A stretch of 64,000 nt of DNA from positions 49,584,605-49,648,604 of the forward strand of contig OY728160.1 of assembly GCA_963277665.1 (NCBI GenBank). Reading direction: 5' to 3'. Shown here one piece after another: positions 11,400 through 24,403 of the stretch (the stretch's first letter is position 1; every line of letters starts with the position of its first letter). Under the pieces are notes generated by a model, which worked only from the letters and a program-made list of their open reading frames with translations, ran no database searches and was not told the origin of the DNA. This DNA is from Viscum album (Eukaryota > Streptophyta > Magnoliopsida > Santalales > Viscaceae). A program made the translations under genes and the position numbers.

Positions 11400-14300
11400 T
11401 AGAATGGGAATGTGGATGAGAATTTTTAGCAAGGGTCCACATGGAATAAGTCCCGGTAGGTCATTCATACAAAGTGGACATGTCTCAAGGGCTTTTCCTA
11501 ACATGTCTCATCGATCTAATGGGAAGGTATTGATTGTTCATTCAATTTGTGGGAGCATCAATATAACATAGTAGACACATCTAAGGGTGGATTCCTGATT
11601 TATTTTCATGAAATGGATTTCTTCTCATTGGCAAAGCAAACATGTCAGAGATGCTTTGCATGACCAAAGTGGATAGGTTTAAGGTCCCATGAATGATCAA
11701 ATAAATTATCTTGGGTGTCTTCTCCAGAGTGAAGTAGTCATGCCAGTTCTTCTTTTCATGACTACATGGACATGTTAGGGGTTCTTCGCATGTTCAAGTA
11801 GACATGTCCCAGGGGTCACGCATGACCAACTGGCTTGTCCAAGATGCCTTCACCTGATTAATGTGGGCATGTATGGTGTGATCCTTATGATCTAAGGGGA
11901 CATTTCTGGGGGTTTGGGCATGATTTATTGGATTTTCTCAGGTTTCTTCACCTGATATTGTGAAAATGTTTGAGGTCTTGCACGTGACCAATCAAACATT
12001 TCAAGATGACTCATCAGGAGTATTTTCAGTGTTATTCTAGGTCTCTGTCATGTGTTTTTTAAAAACTGAAAACACCACTTTCCACCATCCTTTTAATGTT
12101 ATTAACATTATGTTAAAAATTCCAGGGATCATGTGACATCATAAGAGTGATGAATATTATTTTTACTTTATTTTTCAATGTTTCTTCGCATGAACAGTAT
12201 GGGTCATGTGAAGAGGTCACAAGAATATCCTGGATATGTATGTATTCTTGTTCTTAGGGTGTACCATGGTTGTCTGGGAAAACTCGGAGGCTTCTATGTT
12301 GTGAGGAGTACATGTATGGGGTTCTATAATCGGGCCATAACATGTCAATATGGACATGTTTTTGGATGATCACATGATAATTCTGGAACATCAAAGACTT
12401 CTTTACATGACCAAAGTGAGTTTTCATAGGATTTCATTGTGTGATCAAGGAAGGAACCTCAAAGGTACATCGCATGACTTGTAAGACTTGTCCTTGGATC
12501 ATCACATGACCATGGTGACAAGTAAAAAAGTGGTTTCATGAAACCTTACTAACTTGTCTGAGGCTCACCTTGTGATTCACATGGAATTTTTCTGAGGGCA
12601 TCGTGGGACCATCGAAGGGTCTCATGATTGTTCTTCAGGTATTGTGATTGTCCATGTATCAAAAGTGCTTATTGAAATGTATTATTCCTTAAGTTTCATG
12701 GGAGGAATATGTGCCCGAGTACTCATGCTAAAGGTGTAAACCATATGTTATTTATTGAGATGTTAGGCCCTACCCATGGTGCACTACAGGGATGTTTTCA
12801 TGATTCTACATTATTGCATGAACTTGATATGGGCTCATGGAGGAATCTGTGGACATGTGTAGAGGATTCCTAATAATGTTGCGAGCATTGTAGGGGTCCC
12901 ATGGTGCATATGGGAAATGGTTTACCCATAAATTTTTTGGTGTTCCAAGGTTGCACACCCATGTGAGGTGCACCCTATCCAAAGGGGCCACATGATTCTT
13001 GTCCACCCACACGATAGCATGCCTCCAATGTTGGTCTTGCAATTGGCCCGAGTGTGATACATGAAGATGGAATATTCAGTATCTTCACATGCATGGATAT
13101 GGGTATTCACTTCATGGAGAGTGGTGCATGGCCCATGGGCTCCGTACCCTTACAATTGGTCTATATGTTAGGGGATTTTGTGGGGATCCTCCATGTTGAG
13201 GTGGCCATCTCTAAGGCTGCATTCAGAGTGGATAGGGTCTTGCGATGGGCCCTATGGACATGTGGTGGAGGCTATATGCATGCATCTTATGACTAATTTG
13301 ATGCTTTCATAGTGAGTGGTTCATGGCCCATATCTCGCATACCCTTATTATTGGTCTCCATTTTATGGGAGTTTGCGGGGATCTATCACGTTGAGGCGGC
13401 CACCTCTACGACCACATAAAAACATCGCAGACCCTAGGGGATCCTCACATGATCATGAATGGAGTATTATGGTGGTCACTTAAATCATTTGTTCGGAGAT
13501 GTATCCCAAATCATCTGCACGTATGGGTAGGGGAGGCCTTAAACTAATTGGTGGATGGACTTCATGATTGCATGATTGATCATGTGGGCGTATGATCTCC
13601 AAAGGATCACATGACGAACCCTGAAATAAGAGGGTCTTGGAAGGGATCTTGAGAAAACATGTGAAGGAGGCATATTTTTCTATGAAGGAGGATTCATGGC
13701 CATGGGTAAACTTTTGGATTCTTCATATACAGGGGAATATTCACATGTGGGACCAAAAGAGGCCGAAATGGCTGCATATCCGAAGGTGTATGAGGGTCTT
13801 GCTAGTACAGGACACCCATATTAGGGGGATATCCATCCTGGATGTCAAAATCCAGTGGTGTCATTCCATGTGATCATGGTTTTGAAAAACCCAAAGGCAC
13901 AATTATTCATACAACTCTCATGTCTCCAAAAAACGAGTCTCATTATGGTTTCCTTTATGGTGCCAAGGGATTGCTAGGGCGCTCGCATACCCAGGTCATT
14001 GTGTTCAGAGGTCTCATACATTCACCCCAATATAAGTACACTCTTGAGATCATGGTTTATATTCTCACTAGTACATATCTATGGGAACTACTATGGGTGC
14101 CTCATGCATTTCAGGACCCACATCGTGTGAGGTTCCATAGCTCATGTGATCGCATGATCTGGAAAGTGGCCTTACAGGAGTCCTCGTGAACATTCACAGG
14201 GGGATTGTATGCAATCGTGCGATCATATGAGGATCACATGATAGGTTATTTAGAAGACCATTTGTTAGGTATTTCTGTAGGAGGGAATTCTCTTCATTAC

Positions 14301-14760
14301 CTGGAAACATTCCCTGAAGGTGGTGGTCAGTGCCTCTTTCCTTTGGTGTTTCCCTTTTTTTCAAAGCTCTTACCCTCTCACCCATCACATTTAATTTTTT
14401 TAGAGGTGCGGGGGTTTATATAGGCCACATGAGGCCAAGGGAGTTGTCACTTTTTATGGGATGATGGACAAATTCTTTTGTATTTTCATGTCCGGAAAAA
14501 ATATAAAATAATTCAGATGAGAAATACGTGAAGGTAAAAAGGTTTCATAGTCGTAAAATGACTCACGAAAAACCTTTGGTTGCCTTAATATCATTCTCAA
14601 GATCAGGTGGTGATCTTGAAATGGCTTCGAATCCATATGGTGGCACTTGTAGAAGGCTAGAAGTGCTCATAGTGGTTTTGTTATTCTATTCTTGGATCAG
14701 TCACATGATTATGGAATGATCATGTGATGGCCTTGGATGTTGTCCGAGAGACTCAAGAGA
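11400..14760. repeat. CATG-rich degenerate repeat tract
   Basis: Motifs such as CATGACCAAAGTGGACATGTC, TGATCATGTG and GATCACATGA recur dozens of times on both strands, for example near 11480, 11770, 12400, 13440, 13585, 13868, 14145, 14225 and 14710. Many are near-palindromes around CATG or TGATCA. Base composition is less AT-rich than the rest of the window. The 115-codon ORF at 13842-14189 lies within this tract and has no recognisable domain. I read the tract as an ancient complex tandem repeat, not coding DNA. Confidence 0.45.
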
Positions 14761-17700
14761 TTCTACTAGGTCTCAAATATTCCTCTATTGGATAATTCAA
14801 AGCGTTGAAGTGAGTTTTAGATACGTGTAAGTGAAAAGGGGTGATTGTTAGGTGTGCATTGAACCAGGATATCTGGAGGTTGAAGATGATGACTCATGTG
14901 GTGTGCGGACATGGATGGTTTGAGTTTTCGATCAGTGAGATTGAGAAGATAGTTGGGATCAGTTGGGGCATGATTGGATGGCATGAATCATCAACGGATT
15001 GATCAAACATCCCTGATTTGATCTCATGGAAAAAATCCACATTCCACATAAAAACCCTTATGTCTTATTTGGTTTGGATTTGAAGCCATTCGGTGGAGGC
15101 TGTTAGTTCGAGTTGGAAATAGGGTCGGCACCCGTATCATCTTAATAAAATCCACCCAGCTAGCCTTAGACCACCTATGTTAATGCGTGCATACGGGCAT
15201 GTGCACATCAGTCCCTATTCATGAGCTCGTCCTAATCCTTATGGGAGCTATGATTCCCCGTTGGCCCACCTGTTGGCTTGGGCTTACTCCCATGGGCATG
15301 GTCAACCTAGTCCCTCATATTCCTTGGTTGATTTTGCCTGATTGGTTGGTGGTGTTGGCCATATTTTTTTTCTAGCTGTGGTATCAAACTCTCAACTATG
15401 TAAGATGAAATTTTTAGTGGGTTATTGGGTCCAAGATATATTTTTTTGAACCAGAGGTCTTCATGTATGATCTTCTATATATATTAATTCACCATCTTGA
15501 ATAACACTTGGATATTTGAAAAAAAATTCAGAGATGCAAAAAATATTGGTGACAAAAATGTTATAGCCCTCCAATGAATTGGGTAGTGATTATGTTATCT
15601 ATAGAATTATTTTGGAAGTCGGTCATATTAGTTAATACATTTGTATGAGTGATATGGAAAATAATATACCATGTTACCTATATGATATATCTATAATTTA
15701 TATGGTTTTTAAATAAATTTCATGATTTCACAAGGTAATATAATAATCTAATATTTAAAGAAAAGTATTTACTACTTCTTAAGGGTGAAAATTATAACTT
15801 TGTGAAATAGTTTTCATGACTTTTTCAGGGTTTCATAGAAACCTTTATTGGTTTATTTTTTTCATTTAATTTTATAATGAAATGTTTTATTAAAATATTT
15901 GGGTAGATAATTTTTTTTTGTTAAGCAATAAATGGTTTATTTTGAACATAAATTTATTTTCAAAAAGAGAATATTTTAAGGACTAATGAGTTTATTTATT
16001 TTTGTGTACCTTACATAGATTTTTGTGTTCATCCAACATTTTCAAAAAAATTATTGGTTTTTAAGGATAATTTGGGATAAGGATGAGTTCAACATTTAAA
16101 TAGTTAATATGTGTCAGGAAAATAAGAAAACTTATGATATAAAACTTTTTTTATAGGAAAAATGGCTACTCATCCCACATCATGATGTCATAAAATTTAT
16201 GTAAGGTTGATTTCATAATTCTATAAAACACTAATCCATAAAGATCCTAAAATTTAATAGAATGGATTAATGACTTAAAACTCAATATAATATAATGCTT
16301 AAGGTCTGTTCCTCATAATAAGCCTCCCAAAAAAAATTAAGATGAAGAAAATAATATATAGAGCATATTTTTCACTCAATCTATCATTAGAAAACTAAAT
16401 TAGGTGAATGAAATTTATGTCGTAAATGTTTCCATTAACCCACCAACATCCCCAAACAAATACCATATAAACTGATCCCACTCTCCATTAAATATAATAT
16501 GTGAAATATATCCCACTATATAGTTCATCAACTCAATGACACTGTTACTTCCTTATATTAGTATTGATGAATATTCATTATACCAAGCTTTACACAAAAA
16601 TTATTTATTGATTTCAATTACAGTTAGCTACCAATTACACTAAATTTCACACCCTAAGACATATCTTCTATAAAAATGGGGTTTTATACCAAAGGGATAT
16701 AACCCATATCCATATCTACAAATACCTCTATTAAGTGATAATTACTCAAAAATTATTTCTTAATTAGGTTTAATTCATTAACACTCTATGAAACAATTAT
16801 TTAAAAAATATTAATTGATTTATTGTTAGTGTTTTAACTAATCCAATCATTTTTTATCTTGAAAATTAATTTTAAAAAAACTCAATAAAATTTTATATTT
16901 GAAATTGGATTTCAGTTAAGAAACTAATAATAATTTATTTCATAAAATATAAATTTATTTATAATTAATTCATTAAATAACTAATACTTTATATTTTTAA
17001 AATTTATTCCAAAAAATATTTCACAAATGATTTACCAAAACATTTTCAAAAATATTTTTCCAAAAAACATTATAAAAATTCTGTAAAATATATTTTTTGA
17101 AACAAAAACAATTTTTACAAGTATATAAAAGCATGAATGTGTTATATAATCCTACATGGAAAATCCTTTCCTAGTTAACATACATTGTGACCAAACCATG
17201 GAACAACATGCATCAAGTGCACCTCCTCGTGTACTAGAGGTTGTGAACTGGGGATGAGGGTATATGTATAATATGGGAAGAATATACCCTTTCTTGTATA
17301 GATAACTATAAATAATCACATAAGAAACAATAACAAACAATCATTCAAAATATAAAAGTAGAATATAGATATCATAACTAACTGAAAACCATAATCATAT
17401 AACACATCCCATGATTTTAAAAATTGAACAAATCTAATGTCACGTGATTCATTCATAAAAAAAATTCATCTTGGTTGAATATATAAAACATGAAATAAAG
17501 ATAAACAAAAAATGGAGACATCAATAAAAAACTAGTTCTAATCTTAGGAACGTTCCCTTATATTAACATTGAATAAGATTCTCTAGAAGAACCATCCACT
17601 ATAGATTTCATTTGTTTACTTATTTCAAGAACCATGAGATCTACTAAAACACCAAGATTCTTGTATTGGGAGTGAGTATAACTTAATATGAATCCACCAA

Positions 17701-20297
17701 CATAGTCCCAAAACAATTCTAACATATAATCAAGCATTCATGAATTGATATTTTAGAAATAGTAAAAAAAACAATAGTAACAATAAATTCTATGCCCAAG
17801 ATTTCTCTACTATCCACCCAAGGAGTGACCATCCCTAACATATCCAGTAGTAAAATTCCTTTGAGGATATTATTATTCAATCATAAGTTTTATGGGGTAG
17901 TACATTCCCACACCAATAATATCTCATACCAAAGGTGTCCCAACAACTACATAAAGTGATCTAAAGACAATAGAAAAGGCAGTCGCATGTCAATATTAGT
18001 CTAAAGTCGAAGGCATTTTGAACACTATATGTGATATAAGTACAAGTGGGAAGGTTACCATCACCTAAAATATATCCATCCAAAGGAATTGTGTTACCTA
18101 ATCAATATAACCTAAAACCATTGGGAAATAAACTCATTGATATACTAACATTACCCCATACGCATCTCAATCTTGGTTGATTAGCATGATGACAAGAGGG
18201 GAGGGAATCCCCTTTCTATAATGGTATCAGCTATTAGGCATCTCGAACCCTAATAAGAAAAGTAATATGATCAATTGGGAAGGATTCCATATTTTTTTAA
18301 TTATCATATCTTAACATCATATTGATACATATCATAATTATATGAATAAAATAGGATAGGTGGCCACAAGTCTTTAAGGATCACTGAACTAAGTCATCAT
18401 AATCTCAACATGAAAATGGGAAGAAAATAACGAAGTTGGCCCCAGTCTATACTAATCATAGATATAGGTATATTTAACCCTTATTATTAACCCTTAAAGT
18501 ATCCACATAACCATATTAATTTATAAAAAATAATAATAAGGTAAAGAATATAGTACCTCTCGTATTTATTACTAGGTCGATCCTTAACCTTGTTCCCCGT
18601 TCCATTAGCTTAGTTATAGGAACACTCAATATCATACCAAGAAAATTAATTTAGGGAAATCCCCACTCCATATACATGTCAATGATATATTTAGGCTATA
18701 TAATAACTCATATTTGTATCCCAAAGAAACTTGGGTTTTTCTCTCAATGGTGAGCACACATCCCCTTCTTGAAAGAGGACATGGGAACCTAGAAAGGTAC
18801 ATTGTATAAAAGTATAACTCAAGGAATAGTCCATTGGGGCCATATTATTTTGTTTAGCACACATTAACTTAATCCCATGGATATATGTTTCCATGTAATA
18901 ATATGACAACACAAACAGTGATCTTCATTACCGTAGACACCAATACCCAACTTATATATTTTCCAAGGGGAATAGTTTAATTATGTTTTTGGAAATGTCT
19001 ATATGGTTTTCATGACCACATATTATGAATCTCATAAAAAGTTATATAAACAAGTGATAAACTTTAGGTACCACAAAAATTGATATACAAGAATGTCACT
19101 AATTGATGATCATTGGGTGAAATAGATTTAATCAGAGGATTTATTGAAATCTATCAACCCCCCCCCCCAAATTAGGTCATAGTCATTAATGAATGTTGAA
19201 ATAGTGAGAGAAACTGAGAATAGAAAATAGAGGAGGGATATCATTCCTTCATGTAATCCATAAGGATAGATTTACTATAAATAGAATATCAATTAGAGGA
19301 GATCCACACTTGGAGAGGGAAGAGATAAGAGGCATATGGAAGGGGTTTTATGGTAAATAAAAATAAATGAGAACATAATTCATTTTAAATAAATTTCGAC
19401 ATATTATTTAAAAATAACAAAAAATTTATAAAAAATATGTAGTGTATATAGAGTACTCATTCAATTGAAATCGATTACACAGTACCCCACCAAGAGCCCC
19501 TGGTTCATTGGCCATCTGATGGAACTCCAAGGTGTCACAACCACCCTCTACGGGTACCCCTCTTAGGTAGATAGTGAGGATAATAATAACCCCCAAATAT
19601 TTCCTCCAATTGGTAATAAATTGGAGACTAGAACCAAGGGTACAAAATACACGAAAATTTGAGGAATTACTCCAAATATACATAATCCAAGAATTGAGAT
19701 AATATCCACTGATCAAATCCAGCTAAAAAATAATTAAAAAAATAACATTACCATATATTGGTTTTAAATGTATAAAAACTAAGAAATAAAACCATAAACA
19801 AATTCATTAAAATTTTTTTAAATATCCACTCAATCAACATAACCTATATAATTCACATTCTTTACTAAGATATCCAATGAATAAACTCAAGAACACTATA
19901 GATGGGTGTAGAATAATCTGAAGAATCGTATATAAAATAATAACAATATCCATAATAAATAAATGTGTCTTAACATATATGTATAATAATAGAAAAGTAA
20001 GACAAAAAATAAACAAGAATATGTTAAATAAACCAATCATAACCAAGGAAGATATTATATATCTCATCAAAAATCATTCATTAAAACTAATTCAAGTCAA
20101 ATCTGATATGCATTGGACCAAAATCCTACATACCTCAACTTTCTATATGACCCAACATCTTGGTTCTACATTAGTTAATTAATTTTTCATATTATGTTCT
20201 CTCTAACGTGGTTTGGGCCTCATCCCTACCTCCCCCTCCTCAATGATGTATTATTTATACAAGAAACCCCATCATCACATGGGTAGAACATAAAAGA
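14761..20297. other. No gene seen; AT-rich intergenic DNA
   Basis: There are no conserved motifs, long ORFs or LTR pairs. From about 15400 the sequence turns strongly AT-rich. A TGTGGTATCAAACTCTC string near 15377 vaguely resembles a tRNA-Met primer site but has no LTR beside it. The part nearest 20297 is the 3' untranslated end of the downstream LINE; no poly(A) tail is evident. Confidence 0.5.
19158..19168 (+). repeat. Homopolymer C11
   Basis: Eleven consecutive C residues in an AT-rich context. Confidence 0.9.
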
Positions 20298-23200
20298 TTA
20301 AGGTGGCCTAAAATAATGCAAGCCAAGATGGTCCCCCCTAATCAAATTAACTAATTCTGGACTCAGTTGAAGAGAAATAGAAAAACAACAAATATTTTTA
20401 CCTTTATTAGCTACCTCAATAGATGTCGTGGATGCCAAGTAATTAGCTACTTTTTTACCTTCTCACCGTGTATGAATAAACTAAATGTTGTTTCTTCCAA
20501 GGTTCTCTTTTCACTTCCTTATAACATAATCAATTGACCATAGAGTCTGAATCCTACCATTCTTCGAGTCCTGGATGATCGTGGAGTCAGTTTCAATTTG
20601 ACTAAGAGCTAACTTATGTTGGGTACACAACATGATATTGATATACATGGCCTCGAACATAGCCTAGACAGAATCCCCCCCCCACATATGATTCGCTAAA
20701 TGAAAGAAGAATGCTTCCACTGCTATCCCGAACACCACCACTACATCTAATGCTTCCCCCAATGCAAGAACCATCAAAATTTAGTTTCAAGCCCATATTA
20801 GGAGGTGATCAGTGAACCCAATTCCCCCTTGTCACCTTCTCTGAAGGAGATATAACTGGAATATAATAATGCATGTACCTCAAAGAATAGGTGTCAATCG
20901 TAATTTTTGAGCACCTAACCAGGTCAATTAGAAGAAATCTTGTCCGCAAGATAACAGACCTAGCTGTGGAATGAATATCCTCAAAATGAGACTTATTTCT
21001 TGCCTGCCAAATACACCAACACCCTAAACTAAGAATCCCTGCTCTAGCTGTCATTTCCGGTCCTACATTATTCAAACCATGAAACCATTTATCTAGAAAA
21101 GAAGGTTAAGCAGAAAAAGAGCCTAAGAAACCCATGAAAACAACAAAACACCTCCATACAGCCATGGACCATTCACTCGTAAAAAATAAATGGTTGGAGA
21201 TCCCCTATTTATTCAAATAACAACAATGGAATTTGGAAACTGGATTAATGACCCTTATTTTTACATTTTAATCCATGGAAATCACTTGTTTTATAATTCT
21301 CCATACAAGAAAATTAAATTTCCAGGGAATGGTGCTACACCATACCATATTATTCCAGATATCATGTTGCCCTTGTGAAATATAAACTTTTATGAAATCT
21401 TTAGTAGAAAACATGACAGAATTAGAAGCTATAAACAAACATTTTTCAGGCTCCATATTTAAAACAATACGGTCCAAAGTCTTCCTTTGATCTTCCTCAA
21501 GAACAGCACTAATAAAATCCCGAAAACTACTGGTCTCCCTTAAAGAAATCAAGGGAGCTGGGTATCCTGTAAAACAAACCACCGAACCTACCCAATAATG
21601 ATTCCAAAAAGAAATATCACCCCTAAAAATAATCCAACGTGAATTTTGATGAATGATAGGGATAATACATCAGATTAATGACCAAAAAGGTGAAAAATGT
21701 TTACTATCTTCTACAAAATATTCACCTTGTCAAGACATATTTTTACCCCAAAGAGTGCGACACTCCACAACCTCCCATGCATGTTTATCCTACATACAAT
21801 TCACTGTATCCCCTATACTTTTGACATTAATACCACCCTTATAAACCATCCTTTCCAACCTATTCCATGAAGACCAGTGATATTTCCCCTCAAGATGAGT
21901 GTCCCAAATAAAATCAGCCATGATTTTATCAATAGCAGAAAAACCCCCTTAGGCACAATGGTTGTCGATAACACATGAATTGGAATAGGAAACAATAAAC
22001 TATTGATTAAAGTAATCCTACCAACAAGGGATAGAAAATGATTTTTCTAGTCCAAAATATGCCTTGTTATTCTATTACAAATTCCATAAAAATCTCTGAT
22101 ACGAATACAAATAGGAGATATAGGAGATCCAAGATATTCCAAGGGAAAATAACCTTTATGAATGTTCAATAATATAGAGATAGATAGGACTTGACTGTCA
22201 CCACATTTGTTAGAAATATACAAATGACTATTTTCCCTGTTTATAACTTGGCCACTCCAGAAACATTATTCATCAAGATCTTTAACAAGACCACTAACCG
22301 ATCTAACACTAGAATTGATAAAAATAAAATTATCATTCGCAAACATAAAGTTTGAATATAAGGAATCTTCATTCTTATTTTATACGGTATAATTTCACCC
22401 ATGGATAGCTTTTTATTAATAAGACAACTCAGGACATCTTGCATGAGAATAAAGAGGGTCGGAGATAAAGGATCCCCTTATATTAAACCACCCGTTTCCT
22501 TGAAAAAACCATGACTTTTACCCATATAAGAAACCAACATCTAGGAAGAGTGAATACATATAAACAATATATCAATAGATAAAGAAGAAAATCCCATACT
22601 TTCTAACACCCTGATGATAAAACCGCATTCTATAATGTCATAATATTTTTGCATATCGTGTTTCAAATCCATATTTGAACCATGAAATTTGAAGTTGATA
22701 TCATGAGAAATCTCATGATCCAAGGAAACTGCTCTTGGAATAGAATGATCCTTAACAAAACCATGATAAACTATGGAAATCCAACGAAAAACAAAAAATG
22801 ATAGCCGCGAGATGACGATACTTTATAAAATTTTATAGGGAAAATTGCACATACTCACTAGCCTATAGTCACAAATTGATGACGAGTTTTTAACTTTGGG
22901 AACCATAACCAGAGTAGTGGCACCAGCCACCCAAGGAATAAAACCACCTCAAAATAATTCATGAATGGCCCGAATACTTTCATTTTTAACCACATCCTAG
23001 GACCCCCTATAAAACGATCCCGGAAAACCATCAGCTCCCAGGGAAATTTCCGGATTAAGATACACCAAATCATCATAAATTTACTTCTCATCAGGAACAA
23101 CTTCCAGCATACAATTATCCATATTAGACAACATATTCATAATCTCCTCCAATAAATATTCATTCCTACTAGGATAACCATTCACCAAATTCGGATTATA

Positions 23201-24403
23201 ATTAGCAAGCAAAATTTTTAGGAAGGAAAAATCTAAAGACCCAACCATATCCCTATCTCCAAAGAACGAACTGTCATCTATAAGAATATTCATCATAACC
23301 ATATCTCTCCTATATTTTATACATGCATGGAAATATGATGAATTTTTATCTCCTTATATCAACCATTTTACTCTTGAATTTTCTCAATAAATACGCTCCT
23401 GTTTCAAAATGTGTTTATCCATAACAAATTTCTTACTGTTAAGTTTATAATAGATCCGATCATCCCACATGTCTTCCAGTATTCTTTCCATACTTTCAAC
23501 CTCATATTTTATATTCTCTATATCTTAATAAATATGAGGAATATTTCTCTCCCACTCATGTAACCTTCACTTTAGACGTCTCAGATTACTATGAATAGCT
23601 ACCTAGGAATAACCTTGTACTATTTCCTCTCAAAAACATTTGAAAATATGGTGATAATCACAAATATCATTCGAATGTGGACAAAACCGAAAATAATCAC
23701 TACCAACCTTCCTGGAAGATAAAGAAACAATAATAGGGGAGTGATATTGAAATCCATGTACGAGATAATCCACTTTCACACTAGAGAATCTAGAAACATC
23801 ATTAACATTTTCAACACACTGATCCAGAAGACTCAAACATCGATTATTCTCCTTCTGATTATTACACCACATGAAAAAATCACTAGAATAACCCAAATCA
23901 GTAAGACCCTTTCCTGCCATGAACTGAACAAAACTCCTGCTAGCTACTCAAGGAAATGCACCCCAACCTTTCTTATCACTTGGCTCAGCAATACAATTAA
24001 ATTGTCCACCAACAATCCATGGTAGACATTCCGAATCAAAACAATTTGATTTCGGCCAGAAAAGTTCCCTCCTTTGAGCCTCACAACTATCATAATGAAA
24101 TAATACAAAAATAATATTTGTACATGTGCTGATTTTAACCATAATATGTTGATCCCCAGCTTTAAAAAACTCCATTGAGACATCATAATTATAGAAAACA
24201 CATATACGATGATTATCAAGATATGAGTGCAACCCTACATGCATTTTCAGATTACAGGCAAAGTCATTAATCCAACTTGGATTCTGTTTGTGCTCCAAAA
24301 TAGAAAAAACACATACTTTACTCTTCTTGATTTCCGTGACAAAAAAATCGTTCTTCACTCATGCTCCAATTCCACGAGCATTCCAAATGATACTAGAAAT
24401 CAT
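20298..24403 (-). pseudogene. LINE ORF2: endonuclease / reverse transcriptase / RNase H, broken
   Basis: The start ATG at 24403 leads into MISSIIWNARGIG, the usual first motif of the APE-type endonuclease. The Glu motif (LEHK) follows. The GGDFN motif reads GGQFNCI near 24000, and SDHSP reads QYHSP near 23760, so both catalytic Asp residues are lost. The RT spans about 23100-22030: GADGFPGSF, VPKVKN, KHDMQKYYD (motif A Asp kept), GDPLSPTLFIL, and F-A-N-D at 22332-22343 in place of F-A-D-D. A zf-RVT region follows (FSTKDFIKVY, IPWKFNFLVWR, CWCIWQARNKS). RNase H begins LKLNFDGSC near 20790; after a C9 run it continues in another frame with QIETDSTIIQDS and VANYLAST to a stop at 20298. The span of about 1,370 codons fits plant L1 ORF2. 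Multiple frameshifts make it inactive. Confidence 0.9.
20675..20683 (+). repeat. C9 run (G9 in the LINE) at an RNase H frameshift
   Basis: The RNase H frame changes exactly here: LKLNFDGSC is read upstream and QIETDS in another frame downstream. Slippage in the homopolymer is the likely cause. Confidence 0.7.

Noticed and set aside
13842..14189. 115-codon open reading frame in the CATG-rich tract
   Set aside because: It has no domain or start context and lies in degenerate repeats; the low stop density follows from local composition.
15377..15393. TGTGGTATCAAACTCTC as a tRNA-Met primer site
   Set aside because: There is no LTR end beside it and the match stops after TGGTATCA.
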